Shown here piece after piece: positions 7,169 through 14,035 of a stretch of DNA of 38,860 nt. The DNA is from an uncultured Candidatus Saccharibacteria bacterium (GTDB taxonomy: Bacteria; Patescibacteriota; Saccharimonadia; Saccharimonadales; Saccharimonadaceae): positions 1 through 38,860 of the forward strand of contig CAMNFE010000004.1 of NCBI GenBank assembly GCA_946537195.1. The letters run 5' to 3'. Below the pieces are notes generated by a model. That model did no database searches. It had not been told where the DNA came from and saw only the letters and a list, made by a program, of their open reading frames with translations. Position 1 is the stretch's first letter; every line of letters begins with the position of its first letter. The position numbers were made by a program, and so were the translations under genes.

Positions 7169-9448
7169 ATGGGTAAAAACTTAGTTATCGTAGAGTCTCC
7201 GGCCAAAGCACACACTATCGAGAAATATCTCGGTAACGATTTTACTGTCTTAGCTTCCGTCGGACACATTCGCAAAGATACGAAGGTCGATAAGAATACT
7301 TTTGACGTCACTTATGAAATTGACCCTGGGCACAAAAGTGTTATTACCGATCTTAAAAAAGCCGCTAAAGCCGCCGACAAAGTCTGGCTCGCAACGGATG
7401 AAGACCGCGAAGGAGAAGCTATTTCTTGGCACCTTTGCGAGGTCTTAAAATTACCAAAAGATACCGCTCGCATTACTTTTCACGAGATCACTAAATCTGC
7501 CCTTGATGAGGCCATTAAACATCCGCGTACTGTCGATATGAACATGGTCGCCTCCCAGCAAGCTCGCCAAACGCTCGATATGCTAGTAGGTTTTGACTTG
7601 TCTGGTATCGTTCGTAAAAAAGTTCCAGGCGCCGTTTCGGCTGGCCGCGTCCAGAGCCCAGCACTTCGCCTCATCGTCGAGCGCGAACAGGCTATTGAAA
7701 AATTCGCCAGCAAATTTAGCTATAAAGTATCTGGCAATTTCGGTTTCGACGCTAAACTCGATCACGATTTTGACACCGAAGAAGAAGCGCGCGCTTTTCT
7801 CGAAAAACTTATTGGTGCAGATTTCAAAGCTAGCGCCATTGAGACTACCCCTGGTACACGCAAACCAGCTCCACCATTTACAACTGCTTCTATGCAAATC
7901 GAAGCTAACAGCAAACTCGGCTTTTCTACTCGCACTACCATGCAGGCCGCACAGTCGCTCTATCAGGCCGGTTTGATTACTTACCATCGTACCGACAGCC
8001 TAAATCTCAGCAAACAGGCCATTGCTAGCATGGCAAGCTACGTAGAGACTAATTATGGCAAAGATTACGTTAAAGTTCGCAACTTCAAGACTAAGTCCGC
8101 TGGCGCTCAAGAAGCCCACGAGGCCATTCGTCCAACCGATATCAGCCGCGAAACGGCCGGCAAAAACGATTACGAAAAGCGCCTTTATGCATTGATTCGC
8201 GGCCGCGCTCTTGCTACACAAATGGCCGACGCCCGCATCGAAACCACAACTATTACTGTCGCAACGCCTACCGAATACAACTTCGTAGGGAAGGGCGAAG
8301 TTATCACTTTTGACGGCTTCCTCAAAGTCTATGGCCGCATCAAAGAAAACGAATTGCCGCATTATAAAGTCGGAGATAAACTTACGGCAAATAGCATTAT
8401 CGCGCATCAAAGCTTCGCTAAACCACAGGCTCGCTACACCGAAGGTTCACTTGTTAAGAAACTCGAAGAACTCGGCATTGGCCGCCCAAGTACATACGCT
8501 AGTATCATGACCGCCATCCAGGCTCGCGGCTATGTCGTCAAAGGCGAAAGCGAAGGCGAAGAGCGCGAAGTCACCGAGCTTAAACTCGAAAATGGCAAAA
8601 TTACCAAAGAGTCCGTCAAAGAAAAATATGGCGCTAATAAAGGCAAACTTATGCCGACTCCTATCGGCGAGCTTATATCCGGCTTCTTGACAGATAATTT
8701 CAAGAATATCGTCGACTACAAATTTACCGCCAATATCGAAAAAGATCTCGACCTTATTGCCGACGCTAAGCTTGATCGCGTCAAGATGCTTCGCGATTTC
8801 TACGGTCCATTTAACAATGAAGTATTAGCTAGTGAAGGCATCGAACGTTATAATAATGCGCGCCTTCTCGGCCACGACCCGGAAACCGGCAAAGCTATCT
8901 ATGCCAAGGTCGGCAAAAATGGCGGCTTTATTCAGCTCGGCGAAAACGAAAAAGAAACCGGCGAGAAACCACGTTTTGCACCGCTACCAAAGCGCAAAAG
9001 TGTTAAGACCGTCACTCTAGAACAAGCCCTCAAGCAACTCGCCTTACCGCAACTTCCACGTACACTTGGCAAAGCTAAAGACGGTGCCGAGATTATTGCT
9101 GCAGCCGGTCCATTTGGCCCATATCTTAAAGGCGGCAAATATAATATTCCGCTTGGCAAAGAATTTGACCCATACACTATTACTCTTGAAGAAGCCGAGC
9201 CACTCTATGAGAAAAAACGCGATTCGTACATCGCCGATTGGGGCGAAATTCAAATCATCGAAGGAGCCTACGGGCCATATGTCAAAGGTCCAGGCCGCCG
9301 CAATTTTGTTCGCATTCCAAAAGATGTCGATCCAAAAACCGTTACCAAAGAGCAGGCTGAAGAATATCTTGCCAATAAACCTAAGAAAACTCGTCGTCCA
9401 GCTAAGCGCCGCACAACCACCAAGAAGACTACCTCGAAGAAAAAATAA
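7169..9448 (+). CDS. topA: DNA topoisomerase I
   Basis: 759 aa, a type IA topoisomerase that relaxes negative supercoils. The N-terminal TOPRIM domain starts at KNLVIVESPAKAHTIEKYLG (residues 3-22) with the DEDREGEAI metal-binding motif (~77-85). The active-site tyrosine is in GLITYHRTDS (Tyr272). The core ends near 590, followed by topoisomerase C-terminal repeats (GPFGPYLKGGKYNIPLGKE; GAYGPYVKGPGRRNFVRIP). These repeats stand in for the Cys4 zinc fingers of E. coli TopA; no zinc-finger cysteines are present. The last ~25 residues are a Lys/Arg/Thr tail (KKTRRPAKRRTTTKKTTSKK), probably binding DNA non-specifically. Expression is from a leaderless promoter. Confidence 0.97.
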   Translation: MGKNLVIVESPAKAHTIEKYLGNDFTVLASVGHIRKDTKVDKNTFDVTYEIDPGHKSVITDLKKAAKAADKVWLATDEDREGEAISWHLCEVLKLPKDTARITFHEITKSALDEAIKHPRTVDMNMVASQQARQTLDMLVGFDLSGIVRKKVPGAVSAGRVQSPALRLIVEREQAIEKFASKFSYKVSGNFGFDAKLDHDFDTEEEARAFLEKLIGADFKASAIETTPGTRKPAPPFTTASMQIEANSKLGFSTRTTMQAAQSLYQAGLITYHRTDSLNLSKQAIASMASYVETNYGKDYVKVRNFKTKSAGAQEAHEAIRPTDISRETAGKNDYEKRLYALIRGRALATQMADARIETTTITVATPTEYNFVGKGEVITFDGFLKVYGRIKENELPHYKVGDKLTANSIIAHQSFAKPQARYTEGSLVKKLEELGIGRPSTYASIMTAIQARGYVVKGESEGEEREVTELKLENGKITKESVKEKYGANKGKLMPTPIGELISGFLTDNFKNIVDYKFTANIEKDLDLIADAKLDRVKMLRDFYGPFNNEVLASEGIERYNNARLLGHDPETGKAIYAKVGKNGGFIQLGENEKETGEKPRFAPLPKRKSVKTVTLEQALKQLALPQLPRTLGKAKDGAEIIAAAGPFGPYLKGGKYNIPLGKEFDPYTITLEEAEPLYEKKRDSYIADWGEIQIIEGAYGPYVKGPGRRNFVRIPKDVDPKTVTKEQAEEYLANKPKKTRRPAKRRTTTKKTTSKKK

Positions 9449-9745
9449 TTATTTCTTCGACGAATTATGGCACAGAGCAACCATTGCTAATAGCATTATG
9501 CCGGAAATACCGTACATTGACCCAATTATTGTACGTGTTGTGCCGACAGACAAATTAATAGCATTTGTATTAATCTTGCATTCAAGTTCATTATCTACTG
9601 GCTCATCATTGACATAACACGCCTTGTCAGAATCAATCTCCACATATAATCCACCCCAAAAAGCAACACAAGCCAACGCAATAAAAAGCACACCAATCCC
9701 CATAACTATATATTCTTTAAGCTTAAATTTATTCTTATTTTTCAT
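9449..9745 (-). CDS. Small two-helix membrane protein, unknown function
   Basis: 98 aa from the ATG at 9745, preferred over an upstream in-frame TTG because TTGGAGA lies 7 nt before it. A lysine-rich N-terminus is followed by two hydrophobic segments (residues ~15-35 and ~73-90). They flank a ~35-residue loop with two cysteines (DKACYVND and LECKIN), which would be outside the cell if the N-terminus is inside. No family recognised. It is convergent with topA; the two stop codons nearly touch (9448/9449). Confidence 0.6.
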   Translation of the reverse strand: MKNKNKFKLKEYIVMGIGVLFIALACVAFWGGLYVEIDSDKACYVNDEPVDNELECKINTNAINLSVGTTRTIIGSMYGISGIMLLAMVALCHNSSKK

Positions 9746-9813
9746 GCGTATCTCCAATTGCTATTTTATGTAATTATAGAACATTTTTGTTTTTTACCAT
9801 ATGCATTAATCAA

Positions 9814-9842
9814 TTGACAAAATAAACTGTTTATGCTATAAT
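9814..9842 (+). promoter_or_regulatory. Consensus promoter P1 upstream of the sigma-4/HARE-HTH gene
   Basis: TTGACA, 17-bp spacer ending TATGC, TATAAT: a full match to the vegetative consensus. It lies ~270 bp upstream of the next plus-strand gene, so it drives a long leader or a separate small RNA. Confidence 0.8.
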
Positions 9843-10029
9843 AATAGTATTGTAACGCCCAGGATTTTTCCTCGGTAGATATCTTTTGTAGTAAAAATAA
9901 CACCTTAAAACATCCATAATAGCAACATTTTCAGCACAATTCCGCTTATGCTTATAGTTTTATATAATTTTTTCGTAAAGTCGTAAAAAATGTGATACAA
10001 TAGTTTCTAAGTGAAAGTAATTTTACTTG

Positions 10030-10058
10030 TTGACAAAATAACATAGTAATGTTATTAT
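10030..10058 (+). promoter_or_regulatory. Promoter P2 of the sigma-4/HARE-HTH gene
   Basis: TTGACA, 17-bp spacer, TATTAT, giving a ~50-nt leader. It shares TTGACAAAATAA with P1 216 bp upstream. Confidence 0.75.
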
Positions 10059-10115
10059 ATTTACAAGTTAAGATATTAACCCTAATAAGACGGAGAGTTA
10101 AAGGAAAATAGTAGC

Positions 10116-11150
10116 ATGAACAATGCGGAAACAATTACTAAGGCTATCTCCAGTAGCCTCAGCATTATTGAACAAGAACGCGAAAGGGAAATAATTTCCC
10201 GTCGATTTGGGCTCAACGGACATAAGGAGACCTTAGAGCAGATCGGCGAAATGTTATCAATTACACGCGAGCGCGTACGCCAACTAGAAAAGGCAATTCT
10301 TATCCGTCTCCGCATAGCAGCTGAAGAAGGCAAGATTAGCGACCTAGCACCAGCCGAAAAGCTAATCGTCCGTAATCTAACCGAAATGGGCCGCGTCGCC
10401 CGCGCTTCGGACCTCGCCAAAAAGATTCTTGGCCACGAAGCTAACTCCGTCGAAAAATCTAATTTCAGTTTCTTGGGGGAAATCTCTCCAGTCCTAACTA
10501 TCGTCTCCGAAAACGACAAGTATCATAACGCTATTGGCATCGCTGAATATGGTGATGAAAAAGCTATCCGCAGCAAAGTCGACGAAATCGTCGCTCTTAT
10601 TAAAAGCAATAAAAAGCCAATGACGCTCGATGAACTCGACGAAAATCTTAACTACGAACATCCAAGCCACATCGAAGCTATTGCTCGTGTCAGCAAACTT
10701 CTTTCTACCTTGAATGGTCAATGGGGTCTCACTAAGTGGCCAACTGTTAATCCGAAAAACATCCGTGACAAGATTTATGTCGTACTAGAAGAAAAGAAAG
10801 AACCAATGCACTTTAATGATATCGCAAAGGCTATCAGCTCTTCCGATTTCAAGCGCAAAGATGTTACTGTTCAAGCCATCCATAATGAACTCATTAAAGA
10901 TTCTCGCTTTGTTTTGATCGGTCGCGGCATCTATGCACTCGATAGTTGGGGTTACCAGAAGGGCACCGTTTCCGATATTATTACCAAGATTCTCACCAAG
11001 GCCGGCGACGAAGGTCTTTCCCGTAAAGAAATCGTCAAGCAAGTTCTTAAAGAACGCAAAGTTAAAGAAACAACCGTTCTTCTTAACCTTCAGAACAAAA
11101 AGTTATTCGCAAAGGTTGGACGCGACGGTTACAAAATCGTTAAGCTCTAA
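10116..11150 (+). CDS. Sigma-70 region 4 / HARE-HTH transcription factor
   Basis: 344 aa. Residues ~20-65 match sigma-70 region 4: RRFGLNGHKETLEQIGEMLS then ITRERVRQLEKAIL, the helix-turn-helix that reads the -35 box. No region 2, needed for -10 melting, is present. Residues ~207-275 resemble a HARE-HTH winged helix, the fold of the RNA polymerase delta subunit (RpoE): KEPMHFNDIAKAISSSDF and RFVLIGRGIYALDSWGY. A further winged-helix-like segment follows at the C-terminus (LSRKEIVKQVLKERKVKETT). It is probably a polymerase-associated regulator or anti-pausing factor. It has two promoters, an AAAGGA ribosome-binding site and its own terminator. Specific targets are unknown. Confidence 0.8.
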   Translation: MNNAETITKAISSSLSIIEQEREREIISRRFGLNGHKETLEQIGEMLSITRERVRQLEKAILIRLRIAAEEGKISDLAPAEKLIVRNLTEMGRVARASDLAKKILGHEANSVEKSNFSFLGEISPVLTIVSENDKYHNAIGIAEYGDEKAIRSKVDEIVALIKSNKKPMTLDELDENLNYEHPSHIEAIARVSKLLSTLNGQWGLTKWPTVNPKNIRDKIYVVLEEKKEPMHFNDIAKAISSSDFKRKDVTVQAIHNELIKDSRFVLIGRGIYALDSWGYQKGTVSDIITKILTKAGDEGLSRKEIVKQVLKERKVKETTVLLNLQNKKLFAKVGRDGYKIVKL

Positions 11151-11154
11151 ATAA

Positions 11155-11181
11155 AAAAACCAGCCGTAATGGCTGGTTTTT
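11155..11181 (+). terminator. Bidirectional terminator between convergent genes
   Basis: Stem AAAAACCAGCC/GGCTGGTTTTT with a 5-nt loop. A-runs and T-runs on both sides suit termination of both the sigma-4 gene and the YvcK-HAD operon. Confidence 0.9.
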
Positions 11182-11195
11182 TTGTTGCAAAGCGA

Positions 11196-13013
11196 TTAGC
11201 CTATTTTCTTTTCGGCATCAATCACGTCTTTTAGACTTTCAAACAATAGACAATTATTGCGCACTAATTCTTCGTCCGTTGGCCATGGGCGAGACGAATG
11301 GTCGACGGGCGATTTTACGCAATACGCACGATAATTTCGTAAATCCTCGCAATTAATAATATCTTCGCGCTCGTCACCAACATGAACAGCTTCGTTAGCG
11401 CGAATATCCTCCACGCCATACAAATTCTTCAATTCATAACTACCATCGTGGAGTTGATGATCTCTAAAGAAATCCGATTTCTCACGTCGCGGCGTCGCTA
11501 AATAACGCGGGACGATATTCATTTGACGCAGAATTGGCAGTAAAACAGCTTTAAACTTTGCATCTTGAAAGGCCGGATCGCCATAAGTCAAAATCACCGC
11601 TTCAGCATCGTTACGTTCTTTAATATATTCAAGTAAATCCATAGCTCCCGGCAATAGATATTGTTGATATTTTTCATCTACCAATAATTGCTCCGCCATC
11701 GATTCATAGACATTTTGTGCCGTGGCTGAGCTAAGACGCTTCGATAAAATACGATTTAATGCTGTCGTCGGACTAAAGGTTGCATTTTTGCCCGCTAGAC
11801 GCATCTTGATATATTCATTCTTGTCATCAAGATTTAATTCGGTAAATTTCGTATCACGCGCAATTTGATAATTACGATAATCGCGCACTAACTCGCTACC
11901 TAAATGGTCCTGAAATTCGTTAGCCGCCTCGCAGAGACAATGAAATAGGGAACTGGTGCGAATCAAAGTTCGATCCATATCAAGCACATAAAGTGTCTTA
12001 ACTTCTCGAATATTCTCACTAGGCTTAGCGAAATTACCCAACACGCATTGTGCCATTCGGTCGCTATCGTGTCGAATTAACGCACGCTGCTCGGCTATCG
12101 CGTCGCTCAGATACTTATTCTGCCAAATCGTCCGCGATAATAAATCTGCACCACGCAATTTATAATGCCGCTCTGGTAAATTATCAATTATAACCGGCCG
12201 CTCGCCTTCAAGTGCATATTTATCAAGTAAGGCCTCACCTGGGGTGTTCGTATTATAAATTACTTCGTCTAAAAATTCCGTTCCAGCTAAGCGCTCCAGC
12301 TCATCCGCATAATCCACCACCGAAAAATTCGCCGTATGTCGGTCTTGATTCATCAAATTGCAGATATAAACTTTTTTGGCTGGCGACTGCGCCAATGCTT
12401 GTCCAAAACCTGGAATTATTAAAGAGGCGCCCAGACTTTCATATAGACCACCCGGCGCAATCACAATCAAGTCCGCTTCCGCTATCGCTTTAAGTGCGGC
12501 TCGGTTTGGTTCCGGATTAGGTTCTAAGCGCACTTGCGGTCGTTGATTCGCAAAAGCCGCGATTCGAATCTCGCGCTCATGTCGAATCTCTTTTTCGCCG
12601 TCATTTACTACTAAGGTAATCTTATCAAGCGTAGTTGGTATCACTTTATGGCCATTAATATCCAAAACTTGACCGGCCATATCTACCGCCTCAGGAAAAC
12701 TACCCGTCATTTTTTCGAGCGCCGACAAGAAAAGATTACCAAAAGAATGTCCTTTCAGATCGCCATCTTCGAAACGGTAATTAAATAGCTCTCGCACTTT
12801 TGGCGATTCCGATAGAGCCACTAAACATTGACGCGCATCACCAGGCGGCAAGACTCCCAACTCGTCACGTAGAGTACCAGTTGAACCGCCATCGTCCGCC
12901 ATCGAGACTAAAGCCGAGATGTGCTTTACATATTTTTTGAAACCAGAAAGGACCGCAAAACTACCCGTACCACCACCGATAACGACGACTCTTAAGTCTT
13001 CGGCTTCTTTCAT
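11196..13013 (-). CDS. YvcK/CofD-family protein fused to a HAD-like hydrolase
   Basis: 605 aa. Residues ~8-330 are a YvcK-type UPF0052/CofD-fold domain: VVVIGGGTGSFAVLSGFK, MADDGGSTGTLRDELGVLPP GD-R motifs, HSFGNLFL, and APGGLYESLGASLIIPG. In Bacillus YvcK is a UDP-sugar-binding morphogenetic/gluconeogenesis factor; the CofD reaction itself needs deazaflavin cofactors, of which nothing is seen here. From ~340 a HAD domain follows: motif I LDMDRTLIRTS (~343), motif II ILTYGDP, motif IV VHVGDEREDI (~544). The two domains are in one uninterrupted frame. It is the third gene of an operon, 2 bp after the preceding stop. The HAD substrate is unknown; coupling to a sugar-nucleotide sensor is a reasonable guess. 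Confidence 0.85.
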   Translation of the reverse strand: MKEAEDLRVVVIGGGTGSFAVLSGFKKYVKHISALVSMADDGGSTGTLRDELGVLPPGDARQCLVALSESPKVRELFNYRFEDGDLKGHSFGNLFLSALEKMTGSFPEAVDMAGQVLDINGHKVIPTTLDKITLVVNDGEKEIRHEREIRIAAFANQRPQVRLEPNPEPNRAALKAIAEADLIVIAPGGLYESLGASLIIPGFGQALAQSPAKKVYICNLMNQDRHTANFSVVDYADELERLAGTEFLDEVIYNTNTPGEALLDKYALEGERPVIIDNLPERHYKLRGADLLSRTIWQNKYLSDAIAEQRALIRHDSDRMAQCVLGNFAKPSENIREVKTLYVLDMDRTLIRTSSLFHCLCEAANEFQDHLGSELVRDYRNYQIARDTKFTELNLDDKNEYIKMRLAGKNATFSPTTALNRILSKRLSSATAQNVYESMAEQLLVDEKYQQYLLPGAMDLLEYIKERNDAEAVILTYGDPAFQDAKFKAVLLPILRQMNIVPRYLATPRREKSDFFRDHQLHDGSYELKNLYGVEDIRANEAVHVGDEREDIINCEDLRNYRAYCVKSPVDHSSRPWPTDEELVRNNCLLFESLKDVIDAEKKIG

Positions 13014-13015
13014 TT

Positions 13016-13372
13016 TTAGCCTCGAAGCTCATTTAATAAATCTGCATAACGATCTTCCGTAGAGCTTATCCTATCAGCAATACTCATTGCCGATTCCCCC
13101 ATTCTTTCATTCCGACTCTCAATTTTTTCATATGACTCGGCGCTTTCCGCCTTAGATGCCTCCATTTGCGCAATTACTGCATCATCAGTCCTGGCATCCG
13201 CCCCAGAAATCGCCGCCCTAATTTCTTCGACTTCTTTTTGATCAACCTCATTATTAAAATTAGAATTAGATCCCAAGTCATCCCACCCAGTTTCTTTGCG
13301 AGCCTTTTTATAGCCTTCCGGATCATCGCCTACGTCAAGCTGAGAATTTCTTCTGACACTTTCAAACTTCAT
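13016..13372 (-). CDS. Hypothetical charged, coiled-coil-prone protein
   Basis: 118 aa, highly charged (Glu, Asp, Arg, Ser), with no hydrophobic segment. Residues ~45-118 are rich in alternating Glu/Ala/Lys and probably helical or coiled coil. No family recognised. Its ATG overlaps the stop of the adenylate-kinase-like gene (ATGA) and its TAA lies 2 bp before the YvcK-HAD start, so it is tightly embedded in a three-gene operon. Location alone suggests a partner of one of the neighbours. Confidence 0.6.
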   Translation of the reverse strand: MKFESVRRNSQLDVGDDPEGYKKARKETGWDDLGSNSNFNNEVDQKEVEEIRAAISGADARTDDAVIAQMEASKAESAESYEKIESRNERMGESAMSIADRISSTEDRYADLLNELRG

Positions 13373-13974
13373 ATCGCATCCTTATAGTTTATCTTCACAT
13401 TCTCCGATACTTTTTCGTATTTCTTACGCGGAATTAAATTCCACTCGCCTAGAACTTCGCTAATTCGATCATAGACATCTTCTGGCGTACCCATGCCATC
13501 AACTTCGCGGATTAATACATTTTCCATACTCAAAGCGCGAATCATGCCCGTCATAGTGCGATCATGCAATTCATTACGACGTTCAATCGCCGCGCGTGTA
13601 TCGTCGACACGCTTACGATCCATTAAGCGTTTCCAAAGCTCGCCATGCGGCACGCGCAGAACAATTGCGCCCGTTAAATACTGAATTTCTTTATTGTCGA
13701 TCAACCAACGGACCTGTCGATAACTAGAAGGGAAGCCATCCAATACTACGCGCTCAATGCCGCGTGCATGAGCCTTACGCATTACGTCACGCATTAAATC
13801 ATTCATCGTATCATCATCGACAAACATACCATGGTCGAGTTTATACATAATATCTTTATTTTGCATACTAGAGAGCATGTCGCGTGAAGAATACCACGCC
13901 CAGCCTAGCTTCCTCGCAAGCATTTGACCTTGCTCACTTTTACCACTACCCGGCGCCCCAAAAAGTGTAATCAT
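13369..13974 (-). CDS. Adenylate-kinase-like P-loop nucleotide kinase
   Basis: 201 aa. P-loop GAPGSGKSEQGQMLARKLG at residues 6-24 and a DGFPSSYRQVRWL motif (~78-90) match the adenylate kinase family. The body is diverged: the P-loop reads GSGKSEQ where Adk has GAGKGTQ, and the usual LID zinc or hydrogen-bond cluster is not evident. Arg-rich RKRVDDTRAAIERR (~118-131) corresponds to the LID/catalytic arginine region. It could be a genuine but short Adk or an NMP kinase of other specificity. First gene of a three-gene operon, transcribed from a leaderless promoter. Confidence 0.75.
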   Translation of the reverse strand: MITLFGAPGSGKSEQGQMLARKLGWAWYSSRDMLSSMQNKDIMYKLDHGMFVDDDTMNDLMRDVMRKAHARGIERVVLDGFPSSYRQVRWLIDNKEIQYLTGAIVLRVPHGELWKRLMDRKRVDDTRAAIERRNELHDRTMTGMIRALSMENVLIREVDGMGTPEDVYDRISEVLGEWNLIPRKKYEKVSENVKINYKDAI

Positions 13975-13980
13975 ACCCTA

Positions 13981-13989
13981 ATTTTAACA
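13981..13989 (-). promoter_or_regulatory. Leaderless promoter of the Adk-like operon
   Basis: Extended -10 TGT-TAAAAT on the minus strand, then TAGGGT and the ATG: a 6-nt gap. It lies ~35 bp from the divergent VirD4-like promoter, so the two share upstream DNA. Confidence 0.65.
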
Positions 13990-14020
13990 CAATATTAACC
14001 CCTCTATTTTATTGCTTTTA

Positions 14021-14029
14021 TGCTAAAAT
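14021..14029 (+). promoter_or_regulatory. Leaderless promoter of the VirD4-like ATPase
   Basis: Extended -10 TGC-TAAAAT followed by 6 nt and the ATG at 14036. Confidence 0.65.
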
Positions 14030-14035
14030 AACAGT

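Larger units (their letters stand above)
9758..10115. other. Promoter-rich intergenic region
   Basis: No gene is seen. It holds the upstream region of the minus-strand membrane protein (a TATAAT near 9770), a consensus plus-strand promoter at 9814-9842 and a second one at 10030-10058. Between them, 9850-10029 could be a small RNA or a long leader; I found no clear terminator there. Confidence 0.5.
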
